From: Druceiella hillmani
Taxonomy: Eukaryota; Arthropoda; Insecta; Lepidoptera; Hepialidae
NCBI GenBank assembly: GCA_039881145.1
Contig: JAYKKI010000133.1
Span: 2,622,501-2,686,500, forward strand
Reading direction: 5' to 3'
DNA length: 64,000 bases
Below the pieces are notes generated by a model. It saw nothing but the letters and a program-made list of their open reading frames with translations. It did not search any database and had not been told where the DNA came from. A program made the translations under genes and the position numbers. Each line of letters begins with the position of its first letter. Positions within the stretch are counted from its first letter, which is position 1. This document shows positions 37,735 to 49,639 of the stretch, in pieces.

Positions 37735-38045
37735 AAGGTTAAATTAATTTTATATTGGTTTTGATTAGGCTCGGTAACCTAGGCTAGGTTAGAAATACTT
37801 AGATTATGTTAGTTTGGATCAAGTTAAGTTATGATAAATTTACTTAGGTTACATCAAGGTAGTTTGGAACAAATTAGGTTACAATGAATTGAGCTAGGTT
37901 ATATAGGGGTAGATTAATTTAGCTTGGATCATATAAAGTTAGATGAATTTACACTGGATCAGTTTGTATTGAGTTAGAATGAATTAGATTGGATTAGGTT
38001 GGGTTGGGTTAGAATGGATTGAGTTAAATTTGTTTGTTATTTTTT
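37735..38045. repeat. TTAGGTT-rich degenerate tract, unit 5
   Basis: Same landmarks as in units 1-4: GGATCAAGTTAAGTTATGAT, GAGCTAGGTTATATAGG, GGATTAGGTTGGGTTGGGTT. Ends in ATTATAATTGATCACACATT as the others do. Confidence 0.8.
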
Positions 38046-40344
38046 ACATTATAATTGATCACACATTGTTATCGAGTACGGTATCAGTATCGTTATCGAT
38101 TACTATGATTAAGGACAGATACTTAAATGAATAATGAAGGATTCACTATACGAACTTTTTCTACTTCGAAATTCTAAACAACAATTTTTGAGAATGAAAT
38201 CTAATTCAGTATTTTTGAACATAATTTTCGTGTATTCATACGGATTGAATGTCATACTTATGAATTCTTATGCAAAAAGATTTTACTTTTGACAAGTAAA
38301 TATATTGAGAACTAAGTTTCTTTGAAGAAAATATTTTTTTTTTCATTTATTGCTCTATTTTGCATCATAAATCAATCGAAACAATAAGCATTTAAATATA
38401 CCTAATCGATTTATAAAATTTAATTTTGATCTGAGAAAACCTAACCATACTTCTTAAACGATTTTATGCGCGAAGACTCGAAACTGACGTAATCAACATC
38501 TTCATTATTTTGTATGTAACGTCTTTAACCTAGATTACAGACTATTTCAAGACATGACCTTCATTTTGTTCTATAGTAGTAAATCATTACAATTCAAGAA
38601 GAAGAAAATTTCATGCCTTACTTTAATTGTTTTGCTGAATTAGAATATTTCTAATTTATGGATATGATAAAATTATAACAAAGTTAATTCCGTACATAAA
38701 AATATTTTAAAACGAGTGAGAGACTTTTTATATAATAAAATAATTTTTCTAATATTTTTATCCATCTCTCTTATTTTATTTTGTGCGTCACTCACGAAAA
38801 ACCAATTGACCATATTTTGATGAAATTTGCTTTTGGGTCAAAAAAACAATTTTTTTCTTCCAAATTTCACGTGAATAAAAACATAACGCACAGCTATTAT
38901 CATTTAGAAATTTTGTCAAGGTTACCAAACTTTAAATTGTAGCCATAAAGAGAACTTTAGCTTTTAAAAGAACAACATTTCATGAATAAATAATTCGGAT
39001 GATGTTACATCAAACTTTTAAATATAGCCAACATTTTTCGTTGTAAATAAGCTCGTTTACTAAATTTACTTATCGGCAACGTGTTACATTGGCAAGGGTA
39101 GCCACCCTTTTGTGAAATTTTCCCCTAAATAAGCCGTTAAAGGGTCTTTTAAATGCGCAACTTCAAAAGTACGGAATCACATCCAATTTAAACGTTTTAA
39201 AATGAAAACGTTGAAGGTGGCTCTTTGTAAATCAGAACGTACCTCGTTTTTGGTTGTTTCATTAACTTTGAAATAAAAACGTGGGCGACAATAAAACTAA
39301 TTTAGTATTTTGCTGTTTATACCAAATAGTTTTAAATTAATCAAGAGATAAAATGGAGTTGTGCAATTCTCTTTAAAGTTAATACTAATACAGAAAGTTA
39401 TAAAATCTCAAATGCGAGGGATTGTTAAAAGTAAAAGTAACCAAGTTTTAATGGAGGCAAATGGTAATGTATTTATCAGTGTTTATTCAATAATTAAACG
39501 AAGTTTAGGAATATAACCGTAATTATCTCATATATTATGAAAAAGTATTATTTATTAACTTATTCCGTTTAAAAGCTAAACTTACGAAATCTTTGGCCTA
39601 CTTGAAAATAGTAGAGTGCAAAATATTACAAATTTTCGACATATATTAACACGTACTCTAAAAGGTGCATTCACTATAATAAAAGAAAAAAGCATAATAC
39701 TTTTGAGCGTACGCTTTACTTATCAGCCCCTATGAAATTTAATGGATTAGTTCAACTGATATTCGAGTGTCTTTAACTACGGTTAATTATAACTATCGCT
39801 ATCTTATTGAAAAGACGACACTTAAAGAAAAAAGGCGTTGCTTAATTTTTAAATAATCCAATCTATTCAGAAGTTAGAAATGTTTTGTGTAACGTCTTGA
39901 GAATGTGTAACAATTTTATATTATATAAAAGTATGCGCACACAAAAATATGAGTTCTCGTGAGCAATAGATTGTGAAAACATCCTTCCGTGTTATAAAAG
40001 GCAAAATCGCGCTGCTTATATGTTTGGCAAAACATATTTACTACATTAGACTAATACTCTTACGAAAGCATTAGTATGATTGCTACATATTTTTTTTATA
40101 TAAGTTAGGTGTCTTAGGTTATATGTTCTTAATATATGTTATGAAAATCCAGTGCTCAAGTTTGCGTGAATTACAAACTCAAGAACAACTAATCTGATTC
40201 ATTTGCTCTAATATTTGGATTACTTTATATCTAACCTATGTAACTAACTTTTATTACAGTAAAATAGGGTAAAGCTGCGTGAAAGTTATTTTTATAAGGC
40301 AAATCATAAAAAGGTACTTAAGATACGTCGAAAAAAAATAAATG

Positions 40345-40745
40345 GATATAATAGGGTTCCGTAGTTGAAAAGGAAAAAGAATCCTTAAAGGATCACTTTG
40401 CTGTCTGTCTGTCAAGACCCCTTTTCTCAGGAAAGAATGGAGGTATTAAGTAGAAATCAATATTAAGTGTTTAGATCTATGGTCCCTTGGAGATCCAAAA
40501 AACCAAGCTTCTGAGTCAATGCAAGGAAAAAATACAGCATAAATGGTTATGATGCATATTTTGATACCAGCAAATAATTCAAAACCTATAGGGTACTTCC
40601 CATTAACCTAGATTTAGGAATTTAGCAGGAAGCAAAATCTTACAGCAAAAGTGAAGAATTTCCAAAATCGTTAGTTTTTAATTATATCAAATAAAAAAAA
40701 TATTTTTTAAAAATGCGCCTGTGTAGGATGTAGTAGGCAATATAT
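40345..40745 (+). mobile_element. Lepidopteran dispersed element, unit 5 copy, 3'-truncated
   Basis: Counterpart of 16590-17035: AATAGGGTTCCGTAGTTGAA, AAAAGGAAAAAGAATCC, CACTTTGCTGTCTGTCTGTC, ATGGTCCCTTGGAGATCC, AACCTATAGGGTACTTCCCA. The distal GAACCCTCG...GTTTTTT end is missing; the sequence breaks off after ATGCGCCTGTGTAGGATGTA. Confidence 0.75.
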
Positions 40746-42307
40746 TGTCATTCTAGAGAATTTAAATTTTATAAATAAAATATTTTGAGAGCGTGTAATA
40801 ATAATATCAAGAAATTATTAAATTAATCGAAGTCCTTTTATACTTAAGCCGTTTCATAAAAGATACTCGCTTTATTACCCATCTGCGTATTGTATTAAAA
40901 TAACGCAATCATTAATCAAAATATCAGACTGACAGCTTGCCACCAGACAATAGTAGGAAATGCCGAAAATTAACATACATCTCTTAAACCGGACTACCTA
41001 CAAACTGAATCCTTGAGTTTATTCAGACAACATAATTATTTTCATAAATCACGTATTGTCAATAATATATAGGTTAACTATATGATGACCAAACCTAGCT
41101 AAATATATTTTATCTCGTTCATAATCCAAGTGTGTTTTAATATAATTAAGTTAACACAGCGCACATCGGATGGGAAAAACATAGATTTAAAGAACCCACC
41201 TAAAATTTGAGGCCATATTTAATTAAACCCAATCTGAAATAGAATGAAATAAAAGGTTATCGAATACACGAAAAATTATGTAACTTCAATTACAAAACGG
41301 TATCACATAAAGTATATGCCAAGATATATGTGCATACGAAGCTTCCAAAACATTTGTCCGTATTTTAACGTGACTTATTATTTTCGTAAGATTAATTTTC
41401 TTTAATTTTTTTTACGTTTCGGTTACCCTAATTTTTACCCTACGAATTTTATATGTTTATTAATTTGTTACCGCTACTACAGCATTCCGTAAACAAAATT
41501 TCTGAATTGAATCAAAGTTTTAGAACAATATCGTCCATGTCTCCTAAACCTAATGGGTCGTAAATTAAAATTTTACTCCTATCATATATTTACTTGCATA
41601 AAAATGAAAATTACAATTAAAATTTTCTATAACTAGTTGCCTGCCTCACATTTTCTGGGATAAAAGAGAATTTATTAAAATGCAAATTTATAAAAAATAG
41701 GGGAGATTAAAATTTTATATAAGGACATATAATCAAGTAAGACTTCGTTTTACATACCTTGATTATAAACCAATATCTACCTACCAATGACCATGCGTGT
41801 TTTCTAATGCCAAACATTTTTTTGAAAATTTGATGGAGGTAGTATACAAAAATTAGTTTTATTCTGAATATTTATTTTTAAGTTTCCTTTGAAAAATATT
41901 TTATAATTATGTTTTGAAATTTAATTATAGTTATAGATTATTATAATTTAATTATCTAAAAGATACTTAGTCTTTTCGATCCGTTATTTTTATTTTCACT
42001 TCAAATAAAACATGTATTTAAAAATAATGAAAATTATACCCTTATCTGTATTTTATTATGATTACATGTTTTTACCTGATACTGGAACACAAATTATATC
42101 ATTATATTTGATGGTATAAACACACACATTACTTAATTCATTAAAAAAAAGTATAAGATACAAAACTATTTTAAAATTAATTTGAATAAAATAAATTAGT
42201 ATTCACAATATAAAGCACTCTCACTCCGAAAAACGTAAAAATAGTTTTAATTCTTTTTTAATTTGTTGTTATGTTACCGTCAATTATAATCATCATATAT
42301 ATTAATA

Positions 42308-42678
42308 CGCTAAGGTTTTAAGATTTTACACTCCCTTTTTAGATTATATATCATTTTATAGATAATTGCTTGCTCTACAGGCATCCACAACTAAAAAATG
42401 TATTATTGCTATTGTTTTTGCAAATTAATTAATTATTAAAATTATATACACAAAACGGCAATGCTGCCATCTAACGGCTCAACGTCAATATGATTGACGG
42501 TCGGTAAAATTTTTGTTTAATTTCAAATCCACTCACGTATAAATAAAGTGGCGCTTTAGCTCAATGCTTTTGATACTTGCGCCTCTATATGTCAATTTTA
42601 GTAAAATATTTGTTTGATCTGTCATCTGAGCTTCATAATGGAATAAATAATGCGAAGACTTTGCACGGGTCACGCTAG
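42308..42678. mobile_element. Insertion flanked by 10-bp direct repeat, absent from unit 7
   Basis: About 371 bp lying between two copies of TATATTAATA (42298-42307 and 42679-42688). The homologous site in unit 7 has a single TATATTAATA (46626-46635) followed by the same right flank ending AACGTCAACTTTAATTACTG. The inserted DNA begins CGCTAAGGTTTTAAG and ends CTTTGCACGGGTCACGCTAG. Its first 50 bp or so, with CTCCCTTTTTAGA, also occur at 59601. No coding frame. A non-autonomous element; class undetermined. Confidence 0.75.
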
Positions 42679-42869
42679 TATATTAATAACATATTAATAA
42701 CGTCAACTTTAATTACTGCAAATTTTATTTCCACTGAAACAAGATAATTGCATAATTGTCTTGTTTTTATTTATTTAAAACATATTAAAAATAAATAAGT
42801 TATTATTTTCTGTCGTTACACTTAAGTGATGTAAAATTTCAACTAACTTAAGCATTTACATATATGGCA

Positions 42870-43120
42870 GAGTGCGGCGGACTACAGTGAACTCTGATTA
42901 CCTTGTAGTCGTTACAAATTTACGTTCAAATGAATTGAAAATAAATTGAAATTAATATTAAAATTAATAAAGTTTAATATTTTTCGTTAATCAATATACT
43001 CTCTTAAAAGACTAACTAGGTACAGTCATATAAATGACTATGATATACTGCCGTTCGTTTAACTTACAGATATTTTATATTTAAGTTCAAATGATTTAAA
43101 AATAAATTAATTTAAATATT
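42870..43120. repeat. 140-bp satellite, two units inside unit 6
   Basis: Two diverged units with AAATTTACGTTCAAATGAAT (42917) and TTTAAGTTCAAATGATTTAA (43080). Same family as the longer array at 46870-48490; landmarks GCAGAGTGCGGCGGACTACA and CTTGTAGTCG. Confidence 0.75.
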
Positions 43121-43954
43121 TAAATAAATAAGCATGGTCTAGAAGTTTCGATTAAGCATCAAATTTTTAGGGATAATTGTGTAAATTTTGAAGTGTAAAT
43201 GTATATACCTTTTGAACACTCTATTTTGGGTCTTTTTTACTTAGTTTAATTTGAAAACAAAAAAAACGCAATACATTGAGTATTACACATTTCTGACTGT
43301 ATCTAATTAACTGTGTAGATTAGTAGGGAACATATCGATTTCGTATCTGAATCTGGATTAATAACTAAGTATGAATCCCAAACGTTGTAATTTTTTCTCA
43401 AAATTATTATAATATATATTTTTTCGTAATTTTAGTTAGAATTTTGTTTTAGTATAAAAGCAAAAAATTGTTTTAAAATATAAATTTATTTAATATTCCT
43501 AATTTTTTTTTGGGCTGGGAAATGCAGAATTGTTGATAAATTTTAATTTTATTACAAAATCTATTTTTCAGAACACGGTTTATAGAAATTAAATTATTAC
43601 ACAAGTGTAATTTTTTTTAATTTCAGGGATTCCTCCCTCTTTCAAAACCCTAAGAATCCGAAAAGAACTCTGTCACAGTAACATTCCAATCTGTTCCCCT
43701 GTTGGTCAAAAATATCTAACTTTTAAAAGAAACCAGTTATAAATTTATATTGTATACATATTACACAATTCTTTGGCTAAAAATCAAATAAGATATTAAA
43801 AATTAAATAAAATTTTATTTCAAATGGTCGCCCTCACGTGTAGGTTTAGTTGCCCTCACGTGTAGGGTAGAGGGCAAAAAAATTCCTTTCTACGTATGTA
43901 AAATATGCTTTAAAATATCTAAAACTACTGCAAATCCTTTATATAAGATACTTT

Positions 43955-44260
43955 CTGTACCAGGGACTTCATTCGTCGGAAATTTGGTATAAGAAAAGTT
44001 ACTAGGAATTTTTCTCTCAGAACTCTATAAGTATAAAACTTTCTAAAAATGTTAATAGATCATGTTTGCAGCCAAATTAGTTCCATTGGTTCTGATATTA
44101 TAGCACATAACTAACGTAAATTAAGATTCACGTATCTTTATTTGTAAAACGATTGAAATGGAACTAAGTAAAAATATCAGCCCAAGTTAATTTCAATACG
44201 TTACTGAAAACCGCATCTAAATCAGTTTATTAGCATGACTATCAAAGGTTCGCGCAGATA
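43955..44260 (+). mobile_element. Non-LTR-type remnant (CCCGCGACTTC family), unit 6, diverged
   Basis: Matches 19285-19615 and 27870-28205 in order, but its head reads ACCAGGGACTTCATTCGTC and its tail AAATCAGTTTATTAGCATG. It is the most decayed of the three. Confidence 0.55.
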
Positions 44261-44938
44261 AAAAGAAAATAATTGTAAAAACTGTTGTTTTTCGCTAAGT
44301 AGCGTGACTTCAGTTAGTAGCAACTAAGTTTTTCTTAAAATATTTAATGTTTTTCTCATTTTTTTCGATTTCATTTTATGTAGAGATATTCTGTTTAATT
44401 AAGTTTATGTTAGGCAAAAGTAACATAGTTTCCTAACTGTGAAGACGGGACGCTCTTGTTTGGTTGGTACTTTTAGAAAAAAATTAAAAGCTATTATCGT
44501 AAGTGAGTTACTTGTATTGCGAATAAGTTATGTTAAAATTTTAACGGCTTGGACAAACATTTTTTTTTGTAAAATCTCATGAAATGTTTGAAGGAATAAG
44601 TAGGTTTCATAAGTTTTTAAGATACAACACAAGGTTACGAAAAAATAACCTTTGATACAATCAACGATATTATCTGGATCTCGTTCATTCTTAAATATAA
44701 GTATGGAAACGGTAAAATATCTGAAAATTAAAAATGGAAAAATATCTGAAAATTTAAAATTAAATTTGAAAAAATATCTTTGTTAAAGGATAATTTAATT
44801 TCTATGGTCAGACGTTGACGTTATCAATAATAATAATACGTAACAAATTATCATCAATTCTAAAAATTAAGTAACATACTGGGAATTTAATAAAAGTGCA
44901 AAAAAAAATAATTTGAGAGCATCTAACAATAATATTAA

Positions 44939-47150
44939 GAAACGATTACATTAACAGAAGTCCTTTTATATCTAAGCCGTTTCATAAAACAGACACTTTA
45001 TTACCGGTCGGCGTTTTGTATTAAAATAACCCAATCATTAAAGAAAATATCAGACTGACAGCTTGCCAGCAAACAATAGTAGGAAATGCTGAAAATTAAC
45101 ATACGTCTCTTAAATCGGACTACCTACAAATTGAATCCTTGACCTTATTCAGTCATAAATTACGTAATGTCAATATTATATCGGTTAATTATACGATAAC
45201 CAAACCAAGTCAAATATAGTTTATAGCTTTCTTAATCTAACTTAATATAATTGTAATTTATTCATTATAATTTTTTTATTCATAAATTAAATTGTGTTTT
45301 AATGTAACACAGCGCACAATGGATGGGAAAAATACGGAATTAAAGGGCCCGACTAAAGTTTAAGGCCATGTTTAATTAAACCCAAATTGAAATAGAATGA
45401 AATAAAAGGTTATTGAATACACGAAAAATTATTTAACTTCGATTATGAAAGGGTATCACATAAAGTATACTCTAAGACGTATGTGCATACAAAGCTTCCA
45501 AAACATTTGTCCGTATTCTAACGTGACCTACTATTTTCGTAACATTCATTTTTTTTAAGGAAACCCTGTGAAATTCGAGCTTTACTTTAAGACGTTTCGC
45601 TTACTCTAAGTTTTACAATATTAATTCTATGTTTATTAATTTGTTACCGCTATTTTTAGCGATCCGTAAACAAAATTTCTGAATGGAAGAAAATTTTTAG
45701 GACAATATCGTCCATCTCTCCTAAACCAAATTCGTTGTAAATTTAAATTTTACTCATATCATATAATTACTTGCCATAAATTTGAAAATTGCAATTAAAA
45801 TTTTTTATAACTAGTTGCCTGCCTCACATTTTCGGATAAAAAAGGAAACATTATTTTGTTTTATTTTATTGACTGCTTTTGATATAAAAGTTACGGTTAG
45901 CGATTTTTCAGAAACGTTGTAATAAGTGTTTTTTTTCATTTCTGACCGAGAATTTATTAAAATGCGGTATCCAAGGCAAAAATAGGGGAGATGAAAATGT
46001 TATACAGGGGCATGCACAGTATAAATAATCAAGTAAGACTTCGTTTGCCATACCTCAATTATAAATCAATATCTACCTACCAATGACCATGCGCCTTTTC
46101 TAATTCCTAACATTTTTCTGAATATTTGACGGAGGTAGTACACAAAAATTAGTTTTATTCTGAATATCTATTTTTAAGTTTCCTTTTCAAAATGTTCTAT
46201 AATTATCTTTTGAAATTTAATTATAGTTATAGATTATTATAATTTAATTGTCTATAAGTATCTTTTCGAGTCGTTATTTTTGTTTTCACTTCAAATCAAA
46301 AATATATTTAAAAATAATGAAAATTTTACTCTCACTGTATTTTATTATGATTACACTATATTGGAACACAAATTATATCATTGTATTTGATGGTATAAAC
46401 ACAAATTAATCAATTTATTACATAAATAATATAAGGTACAAAACTATTATTAAAATTGATTTGGATGAAATCAATTAGCATTCATAAAATAATGCACTCT
46501 CACTCCGAAAAACGTAAAAAAAGCCATTTATTCAACTATCATTAAAGTTGATATTTCGTACTTTAGAAAATATACAAAAATAGTTTTAGTTCTTTTTTAA
46601 TTTGTTGTTACGTTACCGTCAATTATATATTAATAATATATTAATAACGTCAACTTTAATTACTGCAAATTTTAGTTCAACTGAAACAAGATAATTCCAA
46701 AATTATCTTGTTTTTTTTTATTTTGGAGAGTTATTTTGTGTCACAATATTTGGCCCATAAATTATTAATTTTTATATTCTGTTTATAATTTATATATAAT
46801 TCAATCATATATCATATTTGGGGAAAGCTAAAAAATGTAATATTCAAAATAAATAAGTTATTATTTTCTGTCGTTACTATAGAATTTACATATATGGCAG
46901 AGTGCGGCAGACTACATTGAACTTTGATTACCTTGTAGTCGTTCGAAATTTACGTTCAGATGATTCGAAAGTAAATTGAAATTAATATTAAAATTAATAA
47001 AATTTATTAATTTTTTTAATCCATATACTGTTTTAGAAGACTAAAAAGATACAATCATATAAAAGACTTTGATAGACTGACGTTCGTTTAACTTACAGAT
47101 ATTCTATACTTAGGTTCAAATGATTTAAAAGTAAATTAAATTTAATATTT
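44939..47150. repeat. Macro-repeat unit 7 (last, open-ended)
   Basis: Anchor at 44939, then matches unit 6 through GCCTGCCTCACATTTTCGG (45815), ACTTCGTTTGCCATACC (46040), CTACCTACCAATGACCATGC (46073), CACTCTCACTCCGAAAAACG (46497), the empty insertion site (46626) and the start of the 140-bp satellite (46890). It never returns to the standard unit, so the array ends here or passes into satellite. Confidence 0.8.
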
Positions 47151-48490
47151 AGATAAATAAAATTGAGTAATCATTTCAGTCAAATTCGGTTTTATCGTTA
47201 AAAAGAGACTATGGCACATTGTCGGTTGGTTAGCTCATAATTTCCTAAATTTATGTTCAAACGATTTAAAACCATATTACATTTAATACTAAAGTAAATA
47301 TAGTTACAATTAAATGAAACTACGTGATGTAGCATTATTTTTACTTTCTTTAAGTTCTTTACCACGACCTAGGTTTTATTGTATTACAACATCTTCAGGT
47401 GGGCTGTTAGCAAAGATCTTTGCTTGTTAATGTAGTTAAATAATTTGTTCAGTCATATACAGTTTTAATATCAAAAAACTAAGAATTTTTAAAGAATAAA
47501 TTAAATTTATCATAAAAGCTAATAATCTTAAATAATTACTAATACAATATGTGGTTTTAATATTAAAAAAGAATTTACAAAGATTTAAAATCAAAATTAA
47601 ATTGAATGCTAAAGTAAGTAAAATAATATTGTTTAAAGAGAGTAAAGTAATATTGCTATGTAAATAATTGTTACAGTCATATACGGTTTTAATGTTAAAG
47701 TCGACTACGCCACACGACCAATGGATTACTTTGTAATTGTACCCAACTTCGGTTGAAATTATTTAAAACAAAATTAAATATAAATATTGAAGCAAGTAAT
47801 GTTAAATATTATTTAAGTCATATGTGGTTGTAATACTGATACACGTCTTGCAATGAAAAAGAAAATTAAATTGAATGTTAAACCAAATAAAATTAAATAT
47901 TTAGTTTTGTCTTATACGATTTCAAATTAAAAAAGACTCTTTCAGGGGATCGGCTGATTGTCTCGTAGTTGTTCCAAATTTACGTTAAAATGCATTGAAA
48001 AACAAATTAAATTGAATGTTAAAGCAGATAAAATTAAATAAATATTTTGTCTTGTATGATTTCTATGTAAAAAATATTTTTTCAGAGGGCCGGCTGGCTG
48101 TCTTGCAGTTGTTCCAAATTTACGTTAAAATGCATTGAAAAACAAAATTAAATTGAATGTTAAAGCAAATAAAATTAAATAAATATTTTGTCTTGTACGA
48201 TTTCAATATAAAAAATATTTTTTCAGAGGGCCGGCTGGCTGTCTCGCAGTTGTTCCAAATTTACGTTAAAATGCATTGAAGAACAAATTAAATTTAAAGC
48301 CAGAGCAAATAAAATTAAAATTAAGAGTATTTCAGGTATATACGGTTTTATTATTAAAATACACTATGCCAGACGACCGGTTGTTTACCTGGTAATTGTT
48401 CCATATTTACTTTCAAATAATTTAAAAAGAAATTGAAAATAACATTAGAGTAAATACAATTAAGTCAGGATTTTATTTATATATTACGTA
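46870..48490. repeat. About 140-bp satellite array
   Basis: About ten diverged units. Shared core: GACTA-GCCAGACGACCGGTTG, then TTGTTCCAAATTTACGTT, CAAATGATTTAAAAA and TTAAATTTAATATTAAAG. The best-preserved units have starts 139-141 bp apart (CGGCTG at 47952, 48091, 48232). Key-motif positions: 46949, 47112, 47247, 47573, 47745, 47979, 48117, 48258, 48403. Unit boundaries in 47430-47900 are blurred. A foldback element interrupts the array. Confidence 0.85.
47308..47430. mobile_element. Foldback element, single arm, inserted in satellite
   Basis: AATTAAATGAAACTACGTGA, ACTTTCTTTAAGTTCTTTAC, CCTAGGTTTTATTGTATTAC and ACATCTTCAGGTGGGCTG match one arm of the element at 23211. The second arm is lost, apart from AAAGATCTTTGC. 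Satellite sequence lies on both sides. Confidence 0.8.
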
Positions 48491-49510
48491 CATTCCAAAA
48501 GATAGGAGGACATGGACTAACAAAAATAAATAACTACACTCGTTTATACTTGAAACGCTCATGGGTCTATCAATACAGAAAAAAAGGATATTCAATTCCT
48601 GTGAAAGGTAATTACTAACATTTACTTTGTTCTTAAAGTTTTATAGCTCAAAAGGAAAACGGAATCCTTAAAAAATTACACACATGTCCGTACTTACATG
48701 TCGTATATTCATAGTGGTTTCTCTCAAAAATATTTTGACATAGACTCTCGAAAAACGAATCTACAAATTTGACTAATTCGACTCTAAGAAGACTGTACAA
48801 ATTCGGTTCTAAAAATTAGCAAAGTAATATACAATGGTTTAGATAGAAACAATATTGGTTTAGATATTTTAAGGTTTCAAATTAAGTCCACAAAAGAAAA
48901 TTTTATAACTCCATATTATTGTGGGATATCGCTTAAACGAGCTAATTTTAAACAACTCAAAAATATAATTTTCTTTTAAATTTTAGCTAGAATTTATTCA
49001 GATATTCTACCTAAAACATGAAGAAAAGTAGATTATTAAAAGTTTAAATTTGATTGTCAATATACTATGACGGTAATTGCAGATATTATAGTTTTAGAGA
49101 AATTCGAGATAATATACACACTCCCCTACTTAATCAATTAGGTATTATTTAAATAATTATTGCGCTAAAAGTTCATAGTAATATTTCAAACAAAATATGG
49201 AACAATCCATGAACGAGGCAGACTCGCAGTTGACCTGTGTTTTATTATAAAATAGCATTAACTCCCAAGCACATAGTCACATATGTCTAAGTTTTCTACA
49301 AAAATCACTATTTTACATTTCATTTAACGTACTACTTAATTAAAATATGTCTGGAAAACATTAAACAAGTGTTTGAAGATGTCTGAAATTTATTATTAAG
49401 ATCCCCAACGTGATAAGTTTAAAGAGCTGAGATCAATTTTTCAAAATCTTTTTTTCCAAATATCAATTTTACATTTGAAAATCGCCTTTTCTTCAAGGTT
49501 ACGTTCTGGT
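48491..49510. other. AT-rich sequence with a dispersed-repeat fragment
   Basis: Around 48646-48700, CTCAAAAGGAAAACGGAATCC and ACACATGTCCGTACTTACATG resemble the start of the dispersed element at 16590 in the same orientation. It is followed by GTGGTTTCTCTCAAAAAT. The rest has no gene-sized frame and no other repeat recognised. Confidence 0.45.
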
Positions 49511-49630
49511 TTTACATTACAAAACTGAATATTTTTTACGTTACATGACTGAATACGTTTTGCATTACATGACTGAATATATTTTATATTAGGTAACTGA
49601 ATAGAGTTTACATTACGTAAGTGAATACAT
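49511..49630. repeat. 24-bp minisatellite, five copies
   Basis: Units of TTTACATTACATGACTGAAT plus four variable bases. ACTGAAT (or GTGAAT) recurs at 49524, 49548, 49572, 49596 and 49620, exactly 24 bp apart. 24 is a multiple of three, but no long open frame spans it. Confidence 0.95.
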
Positions 49631-49639
49631 TTAATATTG

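Larger units (their letters stand above)
34986..40811. repeat. Macro-repeat unit 5 (about 5.8 kb)
   Basis: Blocks: anchor (34986), leader (35880), ATTTATGGCTCAAAAATTG to CTCGCATCGTTACACC (36060-36205), a deletion removing the first dispersed repeat (36240), GAAATGGAAATTAGAAAATG (36855), TTAGGTT tract (37735-38045), CCTAACCATACTTC (38430), TAAGCTCGTTTACTAAATT block (39045), GTGCAAAATATTACAAA (39618), GTGTCTTAGGTTATATG (40110) and dispersed element (40345-40745). It then passes directly to the next anchor, lacking the later blocks. Confidence 0.85.
40812..44938. repeat. Macro-repeat unit 6 (about 4.1 kb, with different middle)
   Basis: Anchor at 40812, then a segment found only here and in unit 7 (about 41640-43120). 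Its landmarks are ACTAGTTGCCTGCCTCACAT, ACTTCGTTTTACATACC, CTACCTACCAATGACCATGC and CACTCTCACTCCGAAAAACG. This replaces the usual middle blocks. It then rejoins the standard unit at GGGATAATTGTGTAAATTTT (43170), GGGCTGGGAAATGCAG (43513), the CCCGCGACTT-type element (43955) and the closing block (44820). Contains an inserted element at 42308-42678 absent from unit 7, and two units of the 140-bp satellite (42870-43120). Confidence 0.8.

Noticed and set aside
2490..47150. The macro-repeat as an integrated virus or a giant DNA transposon
   Set aside because: No polymerase, integrase, capsid or terminal inverted repeat could be recognised in any unit.
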